Shown: in pieces, positions 35,782-44,398 of the stretch
How positions within the stretch are numbered: position 1 is the first letter of the stretch
Layout of the letters: every line of letters starts with the position of its first letter
NCBI GenBank assembly: GCA_040223615.1
Contig: JAVKFY010000069.1
Coordinates: 1-64,000 of the forward strand
DNA length: 64,000 nt
Source: JAVKFY01 sp040223615
GTDB lineage: Bacteria; Pseudomonadota; Alphaproteobacteria; GCA-2731375
Direction: 5' to 3'
Program-made: the position numbers and the translations under genes
The notes under the pieces: generated by a model
What the model was told of the DNA's origin: nothing
Seen by the model: the letters and a program-made list of their open reading frames with translations, nothing else
The model's database searches: none

Positions 35782-35894
35782 GGTGGTGAGCACCCCTGCG
35801 TCCTTTGCCCCAGACCAACGCTAGGCGCCGACGCTTAACGAAGCGTTTATCTTGCCGCTTGTCCCATCTTGGTCACAAAAGCTACACCGCCAGC

Positions 35895-37253
35895 TCATTC
35901 GGTAATGGTGCGGTCCAGGTACACGGTCCCATCCACCTGGCGCGTCGTCAGGGTATGCGCGCCGGTGGCGTGGCGCTGGCCCGTTGCCGGCCCCGCCGGG
36001 GCCAGCAGGTCGCGGCCGTCCATGCCTTGGTTCGGCAGCCCCAGCAGCGTCAGAAGCGTCGGCGCCACGTCGACGATCCCGGCCGGCGTTTCGTCGCGGC
36101 GCGCATCGCCGAAGGCCGGCCCCGACAGCACCAGCACGTTGTTGAGCTCGGCCAGGGTGAGGCCGCCATGCATGCCGCAGCCGGTGGGGATGTCGCCATT
36201 GTCGTGCCGCCCGACACCAGCCGGCGCGCCGTTGGCGGCGGCCATCGACTGTGCCAGCACGAAAACGATGTCGCCGGCGCGCGGATGGTCCAGGTTCGCC
36301 GCCGCCAGCGGCAGCGCGCCGTCGATCTCGCCGCGTGCGAACACCGGCCCGCACCAGTCCTGCTGCCTCAGCCAGCGGCAGACCGGGTCCGGGTCTGCGC
36401 CGTTCAGGTACAGGCTGCCGCACAGACCCGCCACCGCGTCCACGTCAGTGCCCAGCCCCGCCCGCGCCAGCTTCGCCGGCAGACCGACCGGGCCGCCCAG
36501 CGTCGACAGGTGGCCATGATCCGACAGCACCACCAGGTTGATATCGCGCCCGTCGATCCAGGCCAGCAACCGGCCCAGCTCACGGTCGCAGGCGGTAATC
36601 GCGGCCCGCGCCGCACGGCTGCCGACACCTCGATAGTGGTAGGAGCCGTCCGGCTCGGAGAACCAGACGATGGCCACGGTCGGGTCGACCTCCGGCACCA
36701 GGAAGTCCATGTAGGCGTCGGCCAGCCAGGCGAGCTGCGCCGAATTCGGCAGGCTCGCGCGCGGCACCGGCCCGATCCGCTCGACCATCGCCGCCAGCGC
36801 GTCGGGCGTGGCCGAGCGCGCCGGCCCGTGCAGCGATACGTTGACCTCGCCATGATCCAGCGCGTCGAGGTTCAACAGCCGGTTGCCGCCCGGCGTGCCG
36901 CAGCCGGCCACCGCCAGACTGCCGCCGGCCGCGCGCAGCCGCTCCGCCAGGCTCGGCATGTCGAGCAGCCGGCCGACCTTGGTGGCCGCATCGAGCTGTT
37001 CGTAGTTGGCCGTGTTGAACATCTCGCCCGGCCGCAATTCCGGCGCGTGGAACTTGTTCGCCACCAGCCCGTGCCGCGCCGGGTGGCAACCGGTGATCAG
37101 GCTGGCCTGGTTCACCCGGGTCTCCGACGGAAACACCGACCGGCTCTCCGGAAAGTGCACGCCCTCGCCCGCCAGCCGCGAGAGGTTCGGCATCAGTTCC
37201 GGAGTGACGTGGTCGGCGCGCAGACCATCGAACACCAGCACCAGGAACTTCAT
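35895..37253 (-). CDS. Alkaline phosphatase superfamily phosphodiesterase/pyrophosphatase
   Basis: The 452-residue type I phosphodiesterase/nucleotide pyrophosphatase-like enzyme starts MKFLVLVFDGLRADHV (metal Asp). It has PSETRVNQASLITGCHPARHGLVANKF with the nucleophile Thr/Ser region, and VLSDHGHLSTLGG and MHGGLTLAELNNVLVLSGP with metal-binding Asp/His. There is no signal peptide, so it is probably cytoplasmic. Its start overlaps the stop of the MaoC-type gene (ATGA), hence coexpression. The substrate is unknown. Confidence 0.85.
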   Translation of the reverse strand: MKFLVLVFDGLRADHVTPELMPNLSRLAGEGVHFPESRSVFPSETRVNQASLITGCHPARHGLVANKFHAPELRPGEMFNTANYEQLDAATKVGRLLDMPSLAERLRAAGGSLAVAGCGTPGGNRLLNLDALDHGEVNVSLHGPARSATPDALAAMVERIGPVPRASLPNSAQLAWLADAYMDFLVPEVDPTVAIVWFSEPDGSYHYRGVGSRAARAAITACDRELGRLLAWIDGRDINLVVLSDHGHLSTLGGPVGLPAKLARAGLGTDVDAVAGLCGSLYLNGADPDPVCRWLRQQDWCGPVFARGEIDGALPLAAANLDHPRAGDIVFVLAQSMAAANGAPAGVGRHDNGDIPTGCGMHGGLTLAELNNVLVLSGPAFGDARRDETPAGIVDVAPTLLTLLGLPNQGMDGRDLLAPAGPATGQRHATGAHTLTTRQVDGTVYLDRTITE

Positions 37254-37702
37254 GCCGCCGGCCGCCGCCGTGTCATCTGCAGTGCCTTCAGCGTCATCAC
37301 TGTTTCACCGTCTTGGTTGTTCACCGCGTAGGCGATGACCACGATGCCGCGATCCGGCTTGGAGCGCGATGGCCGCTTGTCTTCGACCGTGAGGTCCACA
37401 TGTATGGTATCGCCCGGCCGCACCGGTTTCAGCCACCGCAGCTCGTCCAGGCCCGGCGAGCCCAGCGACGTGCCGGTCAGGATGTTGGACAGCGTGACCA
37501 GCCGGAACGCCACCGAGCCGATCTGCCAGCCGCTGGCGATCAGCCCGCCGTAGATCGACTCCGCCGCCGCGCCCTTGTCGAGATGAAACGGCTGCGGGTC
37601 ATAGTGCATGGCAAAGTCGATGATCTGCGACTCGGTGATCGTTGCCGCCGGCGTCCGGATCACCTGCCCGACCTCGTAGTCCTCGAAATACATCCCATCC
37701 AT
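37250..37702 (-). CDS. MaoC-family acyl-CoA hydratase/dehydratase-like protein
   Basis: The 150-residue hot-dog-fold protein starts MDGMYFEDYEVGQVI with AGGAGG six bases upstream. It has TITESQIIDFAMHYDPQPFHLD, the MaoC hydratase motif with the D-x-x-P-x-H catalytic set, followed by GGLIASGWQ and WLKPVRPGDTI. The family hydrates enoyl-CoA or ACP substrates. It is coupled to the phosphodiesterase gene; acyl-CoA genes on the opposite strand nearby may share the pathway. Confidence 0.9.
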   Translation of the reverse strand: MDGMYFEDYEVGQVIRTPAATITESQIIDFAMHYDPQPFHLDKGAAAESIYGGLIASGWQIGSVAFRLVTLSNILTGTSLGSPGLDELRWLKPVRPGDTIHVDLTVEDKRPSRSKPDRGIVVIAYAVNNQDGETVMTLKALQMTRRRPAA

Positions 37703-37809
37703 CGCCGGCCTCCTTTCGCCCATCGCGACGACAGATACGTGAACCGACGGCACGACGCTATCCGAAGCTTGCCGTCGCCATGCTAGATTCCGACACGGGA
37801 GGAACGCCG

Positions 37810-38904
37810 ATGGACATAGCCGTCATCGGCGGCGGACACGGTTGCTACGCCGCCGCCGCGGACTTGAGCGAGCAGGGTCACAGCGTGCGCCTTTGGCGCC
37901 GGGACGGCGCCGCGCTCGAACCGCTGAAGGCACGCGGCGGGCTGGTGCTGAAAGACTTCAAGGGCAGCCGCGACGTGCCGCTGTCGATGATCACCGACGA
38001 CATCGCCGAGGCGGCACACGGTGCCGAAGTGGTGCTTTCACCGCTGCCGGCGACGGCACAGGAAGGTGTCGCCGAGGCGCTGGCGCCACACCTGGTCGAC
38101 GGCCAGATCGTGTTCATCCCGCCCGGCACGTTCGGCAGCGTGGTGATGGCCCGCATCGTCGCGCGCGCCGGCAACCGGTCCAAGGTCGTGTTCGCCGAGT
38201 CCGGCACCCTGCCCTATCTCGCCCGCCGCCACGCGCCGGACACGATCGCCATCACCACCCGCGCCACCCGGCTGCCGACCGGCGTGTTTCCGGCCGACGC
38301 ATCGGAGCCGGCGCTGGCCGCATTGCATCGGATCTATCCGGCCGTGGAGCCACTGCGCGACGCGCTGGACGCGGCAACGATGAACGCCGGCCCGATCATC
38401 CATCCGCCGCTGATCGTGATGAACGCCGGCCCGCTGGAGAGCCAGGAACGCTGGGACATCCACAACGAGGGCACCGTGCCGGCGATCCGTGCCGTCACCG
38501 ACAAGCTGGACGACGAGCGCATCGCCATCCGCGAGGCGCTGGGCTACGGCGAGCCGCACTTCCCGCTGGCCGACCACTACGACCCCTCGCGCCCGGAGTG
38601 GATGTACGGCAACGCCGCGCACGAGCGGCTGACCGACAGCGGCGACTGGCGCGAGCACATCGACCTGCATCACCACCGCTACATGCGCGAGGACGTCTCG
38701 CAGGGGCTGTGCCTGCTGGTCTCGCTGGCCGAATGGACCCGGGTGAAGGCGCCGACGGCGGCCGGCCTGCTGGCGCTGGCCAGCGCCGTGCTCGACGAGG
38801 ACCTGCGCGCCACCGGCCGGAGCTGGGAAAAGCTCGGTCTGGCCGAGATCAGCCGGGGCGGCCTGCGCCGCCTGCTCGACGCCGGCCTGCCCGGCGCGGT
38901 ATGA
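37810..38904 (+). CDS. NAD/NADP octopine/nopaline dehydrogenase family protein
   Basis: The 364-residue protein starts at an ATG after GGGAGGAA. It has the Rossmann start MDIAVIGGGHGCYAAAADLSEQGH and FIPPGTFGSVVMARIV. The octopine DH catalytic domain follows, with MNAGPIIHPPLIVMNAGP, IHNEGTVPAIRAVTDKLDDERIAI and the His-rich HIDLHHHRYMREDV. The family reductively condenses a keto acid and an amino acid, or runs the reverse oxidation. It lies 35 bp before the acyl-CoA ligase gene. Confidence 0.88.
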   Translation: MDIAVIGGGHGCYAAAADLSEQGHSVRLWRRDGAALEPLKARGGLVLKDFKGSRDVPLSMITDDIAEAAHGAEVVLSPLPATAQEGVAEALAPHLVDGQIVFIPPGTFGSVVMARIVARAGNRSKVVFAESGTLPYLARRHAPDTIAITTRATRLPTGVFPADASEPALAALHRIYPAVEPLRDALDAATMNAGPIIHPPLIVMNAGPLESQERWDIHNEGTVPAIRAVTDKLDDERIAIREALGYGEPHFPLADHYDPSRPEWMYGNAAHERLTDSGDWREHIDLHHHRYMREDVSQGLCLLVSLAEWTRVKAPTAAGLLALASAVLDEDLRATGRSWEKLGLAEISRGGLRRLLDAGLPGAV

Positions 38905-38939
38905 CCGCCGGGAACCTTTCGACCTGACGGGGAGCGACG

Positions 38940-40478
38940 ATGCATCCGGGCATCCATGCGGCGCAGACGCCGGACAAGCCGGCCTATATCATGGCCAACA
39001 GCGGCCGCGCGGTGAGCTACAAGGCGCTGAACGACGCGTCGTGCCGGATGGCTCAGATGCTGACGTCGCTGGGGCTGACGTACGGCGAGTCGATCGCCAT
39101 CTTCATGGAGAACAACGAGCACTATTTCCCGCTGTGCTGGGGCGCGCACCGGGCCGGGCTCTACTACACCTGCATCTCCAGCTACCTGACCGCGCCGGAG
39201 ATCGACTACATCCTGCGCGACTGCGGCGCCAGGGCCGTGTTCACCACCGCCGCCCGCGCCGAGGTCTCCGAAAAGCTGCTGCCGCTGCTCGACGGGATCG
39301 AGCATCGCTTCGCGGTCGGCGGCGACCTGCCCGGCTACCAGCGCTACGAGACCGCGGTTGCGAATTATCCGGCCGAGCCGCTGGCCCAGGAATGGGAGGG
39401 CAGCGACATGCTGTACTCCTCCGGCACCACCGGCCGGCCCAAGGGCATCAAGATCGCGCTGAAGGACGAGCCGTTCGGCACCCCCGGCACCCTGCTCGAC
39501 CTGACCCGCAAGCTCTACGGCATGGACGAGAATGTCGTCTATCTGTCGCCGGCGCCGCTCTATCACGCCGCGCCGCTGCGCTTCAATCTGGCGGTCCAGC
39601 GCCTGGGCGGCACCTGCATCGTGATGGAGCACTTCGATGCCGAACAGGCCCTGGCGCTGATCCAGAAACACCGCTGCACGCACAGCCAATGGGTGCCCAC
39701 TCATTTCGTGCGCATGCTGAAGCTGCCGGCGGAAGCGCGCGAGACGTACGACGTCTCGTCGATGCGGGTCGCGATCCACGCCGCCGCGCCATGCCCGGCG
39801 CAGGTCAAGCAGCAGATGATCGAGTGGTGGGGCCCGGTGCTGTTCGAGTACTACGCCGGCACCGAGGGCAACGGCTTCGTTGCCATCGGCTCTAAGGACT
39901 GGCTGGAACACAAGGGCTCGGTCGGCCGTGCCCTGGTCGGCGTGCTGCATATTGTCGACGACGAGGGCAACGAACTGCCGCCCGGCGAGGCCGGCACCAT
40001 CTACTTCGCCGACGGCAACGAGTTCGCCTATCACAACGACCCGGAGAAGACCGCCGCCTCGCGCAACGAGAAGGGCTGGAGCACGCTGGGCGACGTCGGC
40101 TACGTCGACGCCGACGGCTGGCTCTACCTGACCGACCGCAAGGCCTACATGATCATCTCCGGCGGCGTGAACATCTACCCGCAGGAGGTCGAGAACCTGC
40201 TGGTCACGCACCCGGCGGTGCTCGATTGCGCCATCATCGGCGTGCCGCACGACGAGTTCGGCGAGGAGGTGAAGGCAGTGGTGCAGCCCGTCGAGGGCGT
40301 CGAGCCCGGCCCCGGCCTGGCTGAGGAATTGATCGCCTTCTGCCGCGCCGAACTCAGCCGCGTGAAATGCCCACGCAGCGTCGACTTTGTTGATGAACTG
40401 CCACGCCACGCCAACGGCAAGCTGTACAAGCGCCTGGTCCGCGACCGCTACTGGGGCAAGGAAAGCCGGATCGTATGA
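38940..40478 (+). CDS. AMP-forming acyl-CoA synthetase
   Basis: The 512-residue ANL-superfamily ligase has the P-loop YSSGTTGRPKGI, the adenine motif YYAGTEGNGF, GDVGYVDADGWLYLTDRKAYMIISGG in the hinge, and the C-terminal lysine in HANGKLYKRLV. It activates a carboxylic acid as an acyl-AMP, then an acyl-CoA. The substrate is not predictable. It is co-directional with the octopine-DH-like and hydroxyacyl-CoA dehydrogenase genes. Confidence 0.93.
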   Translation: MHPGIHAAQTPDKPAYIMANSGRAVSYKALNDASCRMAQMLTSLGLTYGESIAIFMENNEHYFPLCWGAHRAGLYYTCISSYLTAPEIDYILRDCGARAVFTTAARAEVSEKLLPLLDGIEHRFAVGGDLPGYQRYETAVANYPAEPLAQEWEGSDMLYSSGTTGRPKGIKIALKDEPFGTPGTLLDLTRKLYGMDENVVYLSPAPLYHAAPLRFNLAVQRLGGTCIVMEHFDAEQALALIQKHRCTHSQWVPTHFVRMLKLPAEARETYDVSSMRVAIHAAAPCPAQVKQQMIEWWGPVLFEYYAGTEGNGFVAIGSKDWLEHKGSVGRALVGVLHIVDDEGNELPPGEAGTIYFADGNEFAYHNDPEKTAASRNEKGWSTLGDVGYVDADGWLYLTDRKAYMIISGGVNIYPQEVENLLVTHPAVLDCAIIGVPHDEFGEEVKAVVQPVEGVEPGPGLAEELIAFCRAELSRVKCPRSVDFVDELPRHANGKLYKRLVRDRYWGKESRIV

Positions 40479-40502
40479 CGGGGACAACGCACGGCTTCCG
40501 CG

Positions 40503-40573
40503 ATCCCCGGATCAAGTCCGGACATGACGATGGTTCAACCTATCCGTCATGGCCCGGCTTGACCCGGCCATCT
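40503..40573. repeat. Inverted pair of palindromes (BIME-like)
   Basis: ATCCCCGGATCAAGTCCGG...CATGACG is followed, after a short spacer, by CGTCATGGCCCGGCTTGACCCGGCCAT. Each is a REP-like palindrome, and they face each other through CATGACG and CGTCATG. It fills the gap between the acyl-CoA ligase and dehydrogenase genes and resembles the element at 31499-31592. Confidence 0.65.
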
Positions 40574-40584
40574 CCTGGGCCGGC

Positions 40585-41571
40585 ATGACGACATTGCAGA
40601 GGCCCCGCATCGCCGCGCTCGGCGCCGGGCGCATGGGACGCGGGCTGGCACACGTCTTCGCTTATGCAGGCCACGAGGTCGCACTGATCGACCTGAAGCC
40701 GCGCGATCGCTCCATCGCCGACGAGGCGCGTCACGAGATCGCCTCGAACCTGTCGAAGCTGGCCTATCTCGGCGTGTTCGAGGCGCAACGCATCGACGAC
40801 ATGCTGGCGCGCATCACGTTCGTCGAGGCGGCCGACGCCGAGGCTGCGCTGGCCGGGGCCGACGTGGTCTTCGAGGGCGTGCCGGAGACCGCCGAGGCCA
40901 AACGGCCGGCGCTCGAACTGATGGGCCGCGCGGCGAAGGCGGACGCGATCCTGGCCTCGACCACCTCGACCATGCTGGTCGACGAGCTCGCCGCCTTCGC
41001 CGGCCGGCCGGACCGGTTTTTGAACGCGCACTGGCTCAACCCGGCCTACCTGATCCCGCTGGTCGAGGTCTCGCCGGGTGCGGCCACCGACCCGGCCGTC
41101 ACCGAGGCGATGACCGCCCTGCTCACCTCGGCCGGCAAGCAGCCGGTGGTCTGTGCCGCTCGGCCCGGCTTCATCGTGCCGCGGATCCAGGCACTGGCGA
41201 TGAACGAGGCCGCGCGCATGGTCGAGGAAGGCGTCGCCGCTCCGGCCGAGATCGACAGGGCGATCCGCTATGGCTTCGGCGTGCGCTACGCGGTGATGGG
41301 GCTGATCGAATTCATCGACTGGGGTGGCGGCGACATCCTGTACCACGCCTCGAACTACCTGACCGGCGCGCTCGGCTCCGACCGCTACGCCGCGCCGGAC
41401 ATCGTCAACCGCAACATGGCAGAAGGGAATATCGGCTTGAAGTCCGGCCAGGGCTTCTACGACTTCCGCGACCTCGACCTGGACGCGCACCAGCGCGAGA
41501 CGCTGCGCAAATTCGTCGACCTGCTGCGCCACCTCGACCTGTTGCCGCCGCCCGCCGACACGGCGCCGTAA
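40585..41571 (+). CDS. 3-hydroxyacyl-CoA dehydrogenase
   Basis: The 328-residue enzyme oxidises 3-hydroxyacyl-CoA with NAD. It has the Rossmann motif RIAALGAGRMGRGLAHVFAYAGH, STTSTMLVDELAAF, HWLNPAYLIPLVEVSPG with the catalytic His/Asn region, and PGFIVPRIQALAMNEA with the dimerisation domain. The ATG at 40585 is used because the earlier in-frame ATG lies in the palindromic repeat. Probably shares an acyl-CoA pathway with the ligase upstream. Confidence 0.92.
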   Translation: MTTLQRPRIAALGAGRMGRGLAHVFAYAGHEVALIDLKPRDRSIADEARHEIASNLSKLAYLGVFEAQRIDDMLARITFVEAADAEAALAGADVVFEGVPETAEAKRPALELMGRAAKADAILASTTSTMLVDELAAFAGRPDRFLNAHWLNPAYLIPLVEVSPGAATDPAVTEAMTALLTSAGKQPVVCAARPGFIVPRIQALAMNEAARMVEEGVAAPAEIDRAIRYGFGVRYAVMGLIEFIDWGGGDILYHASNYLTGALGSDRYAAPDIVNRNMAEGNIGLKSGQGFYDFRDLDLDAHQRETLRKFVDLLRHLDLLPPPADTAP

Positions 41572-41631
41572 ACCTTTGTTAACGACGGTTCGGCCAAGGT
41601 GCGCCGGGGTCTGTAACAAGGAAACCGAGCC

Positions 41632-42480
41632 GTGTCCGAAGCCGATATTGCCCGCGAGCGTATCCGCGCCGTCGTTGAGGAGTTGTCCTCCGACCTGTCG
41701 GTGATCCGCGACGTGGCGCGCCAGATCGAGAAGATCGCAGCGCAGACCAACCTGCTGGCGCTGAACGCCACCATCGAGGCGGCGCGCGCCGGCGATGCCG
41801 GCAAGGGCTTCGCCGTGGTCGCCGGCGAGGTGAAGAACCTGTCCGGCGCCACCAAGCGGGCGACGGTCCAGCTCGAGGACATCATCAACACCGTCGAAGG
41901 CCGCGTCAGCGAGATGAAGCAGACGCTGACCGACAGCGACAACGACAGCGGCGCGACCGGCATGGCGAAGCCGGCGATGGCGTCCGCCGCGCCGGTGGCG
42001 ACCTCGGTCGTCAAATCGGAGACGAAATCCCTGGCGCTGCCGACACGCGCGGCCAAGGCGCCGCTTTCGGCGAGCGAGATCAAGCTGGTGCGGGACAGCT
42101 TCGCCAAGGTCGAGACCATCGCCGATCAGGTCGCCGAGATGTTCTACACCCGACTGTTCGAGCTCGACCCCAGCGTGCGCGAGCTGTTCCAGGGCGACAT
42201 GGCCGAGCAGGGCCGCAACCTGATGTCGACCCTGGAGCTGGTGGTCAACGGCCTGACCAAGCTCGATTCGATCCTGCCAGCGGTCCATGTGCTGGGCCAG
42301 CGTCACGCCGGCTATGGCGTGCGCGACGACCACTACGACACCTTCGGCGCGGCTCTGGTCCAGACCCTGCAAGAGGGTCTCGGCGAGTCCTTCACCTACG
42401 AGACCGAGCAGGCCTGGCTGGCCGCCTACACCCTCCTGGCCGACGCGATGAAGCAGGCGGCACACGAACTCGCCGCCTGA
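41632..42480 (+). CDS. Soluble chemoreceptor-tip plus C-terminal globin protein
   Basis: The 282-residue protein starts at GTG after AAGGAAACCGAGCC. Residues about 25-70 carry the methyl-accepting chemotaxis signalling tip, including AAQTNLLALNATIEAARAG and GKGFAVVAGEVKNLS. A flexible Ala/Ser/Lys linker (about 105-145) precedes a globin domain (about 145-282) with LSASEIKLVRDSFAKVETIADQ and proximal His225 in GQRHAGYGV. There is no membrane segment or HAMP. Classical globin-coupled sensors put globin first and the signalling domain last; here the order is reversed. Function inferred: haem-based oxygen or NO sensing coupled to a chemotaxis-like kinase. Confidence 0.85.
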   Translation: MSEADIARERIRAVVEELSSDLSVIRDVARQIEKIAAQTNLLALNATIEAARAGDAGKGFAVVAGEVKNLSGATKRATVQLEDIINTVEGRVSEMKQTLTDSDNDSGATGMAKPAMASAAPVATSVVKSETKSLALPTRAAKAPLSASEIKLVRDSFAKVETIADQVAEMFYTRLFELDPSVRELFQGDMAEQGRNLMSTLELVVNGLTKLDSILPAVHVLGQRHAGYGVRDDHYDTFGAALVQTLQEGLGESFTYETEQAWLAAYTLLADAMKQAAHELAA

Positions 42481-42583
42481 CCGGCGCCGCTGATCCCGTA
42501 ACCTTGTTGTCCATCGCCGGCTCTCACTACGATGCATCGGCGGGGGACAGCATGAATCCACGACAGCAACGACCAGGCGCGAC

Positions 42584-44398
42584 GTGAGCGAGAGCTCGCG
42601 CCGCCTGACCGCGACCTGGCTGCCGGTGCTGCTGCTGGCGGTGGTGCAGGGCGCGGCGATCACCCGCAATGGCGGCGCGGTGCTGAACGGCGAGCTGTTC
42701 GGCCCCGATGCCTACATGCGCCTGAACCGGGTGTGGCTGCTGCTCACCGAGGGCGACTGGTTCAGCTCGGCGATGCCGCGCGCCAACGTGCCTTACGGCG
42801 ACGTGCTGCACTGGACCCGGCCGTTCGACATCCTGATCGCCGCACTGGCCGCGCCGCTCGCCCTGTTCACCGACCTGAAGGCGGCGATCTACTGGGCCGG
42901 CCTGTTCGTCTCGCCGATCCTCTATTTCCTGTCGCTGTCGGCGTTGTACTGGGCGGTGCGGCCGCTGCTGGACAAGGAAGCCCGCTTCTACCTCGGCTTC
43001 CTGTTCCTGTTCCAGCTCGCCATCCTCGGCCAGTTCTCGATCGGCCGGCCGGACCACCACGGCCTGCTCTGCCTGCTGTTCATCGTCCAGGTCGGCCAGG
43101 GCCTGCGCCTGCTCGCCGACGACGTGGCGCCACGCACCACGATTGCCGCCGGCCTGACCACGGCGGCGTTCATCTGGGTCGCGCCGGAGGGGCTGGTCGC
43201 CGGCTTCCTGCTGACCGTCGCCGTCGGCCTGTTCTGGCTGACGCGCGGCGGCGCCGACATCGCCCGGCGCGGCCTCGGCCACGCCATCGGCGCCGCCGTC
43301 GGCATCGCCGTGGCGCTGCTGGTGGAACGGCCGCCGGCACACTGGCTCGCGATCGAACACGACAAGATCTCCGCCTTTCACCTGCTGCTGTTCTCGCTGG
43401 CGGCGGTGTTCTGGGTCGTCGCCACGTTGCCATGGCGGCGCTGGCCGACGCGGCTGGCGGTCGGCGCCGCCGGCGGCCTCGTCGTCGCCGCCTTCGTCGC
43501 GCTGCTGTATCCCGACGCGGTAGCCGGGCCGTTGGCGGCGGTCGACCCGCGGGTGCGCGAACTCTGGTTCGTGGTGATCTCCGAGGCGCAGTCGCCGGTC
43601 GACCTGTCGAATCCCGGAACCACCGCCCGTCGGATGCTGACCTACCTGGGGCCGCTGATCGTCGCGGTGCCTATGCTGGCCTGGCTGATCCGCTCGCGCG
43701 ACGGCGCGGCGCGCCGGCAATGGGGGCTGCTGGCGCTGTTGCTGGCCGCCTACGTCGCGCTGGCGCTGGATGAGCTGCGCTGGATGTATTACCCGCAGGT
43801 GCTGTTCCTGCCGGCCTACGCCGCCGCATTGATGGCGCTGCTGAACCGGCTGAACGTGGCCGAGCGGCCGGCCGGCGCCGGGCCCGGCACGGTCGCCGGC
43901 GTGACCCTGGCCCGGCTGGGTCTGATCCTGCTTTTCGGCGCCGGATTCCTGACCGTGGCGGCGCTGTTTCCGCCACCGCCCAACGCCACCCGGTCGCACA
44001 GTTGCGACCTGCAGGGCGTCGCGCGGATGCTGAACGCGAGACCGGGGCTGGGCGACCGGCCGCGCCGGATCATGGCGTTCAACTTCACCGGGGCGGAGTT
44101 CATCTACCGCACCGGCCACGGCTTCGTCGCCACGCCCTATCATCGCAACCGGCAGGGCATTCTCGACGGCTACGACTTCTTCGCCAGCACCGACCTGGCG
44201 GTCGCCAAGGAGATCGCCGATCGGCGCGGCATCGATCTGGTGCTGTTCTGCCCCACCGACAACGAAGCGCGGATGTATCGCGGCGGCGACGCGGTGACGG
44301 TGTTCGAACGGCTGCGCGACGGTCCCGTACCGGGCTGGCTACGGCCCCTGCCCGTCGATCCCGAACTCGGTTATCTGCTGTTCGAGACCGCGCGCTAA
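42584..44398 (+). CDS. Polytopic membrane protein resembling GT-C glycosyltransferases (STT3-like)
   Basis: The 604-residue protein has about 10-12 membrane segments. The first external loop has FGPDAYMRLNRVW (40-52) and a later loop has GRPDHHGLL (154-162); both are like acidic motifs of STT3/oligosaccharyltransferase-type GT-C enzymes that bind metal and lipid-linked sugar. After LDELRWMYYPQVLFLPAY, the C-terminal 150 residues form a soluble domain with IMAFNFTGAEFIYRTGHGFVATPYHRN. It is probably a lipid-linked sugar transferase; the acceptor is unknown. Its stop overlaps the thiolase stop on the other strand by four bases. Confidence 0.7.
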   Translation: MSESSRRLTATWLPVLLLAVVQGAAITRNGGAVLNGELFGPDAYMRLNRVWLLLTEGDWFSSAMPRANVPYGDVLHWTRPFDILIAALAAPLALFTDLKAAIYWAGLFVSPILYFLSLSALYWAVRPLLDKEARFYLGFLFLFQLAILGQFSIGRPDHHGLLCLLFIVQVGQGLRLLADDVAPRTTIAAGLTTAAFIWVAPEGLVAGFLLTVAVGLFWLTRGGADIARRGLGHAIGAAVGIAVALLVERPPAHWLAIEHDKISAFHLLLFSLAAVFWVVATLPWRRWPTRLAVGAAGGLVVAAFVALLYPDAVAGPLAAVDPRVRELWFVVISEAQSPVDLSNPGTTARRMLTYLGPLIVAVPMLAWLIRSRDGAARRQWGLLALLLAAYVALALDELRWMYYPQVLFLPAYAAALMALLNRLNVAERPAGAGPGTVAGVTLARLGLILLFGAGFLTVAALFPPPPNATRSHSCDLQGVARMLNARPGLGDRPRRIMAFNFTGAEFIYRTGHGFVATPYHRNRQGILDGYDFFASTDLAVAKEIADRRGIDLVLFCPTDNEARMYRGGDAVTVFERLRDGPVPGWLRPLPVDPELGYLLFETAR

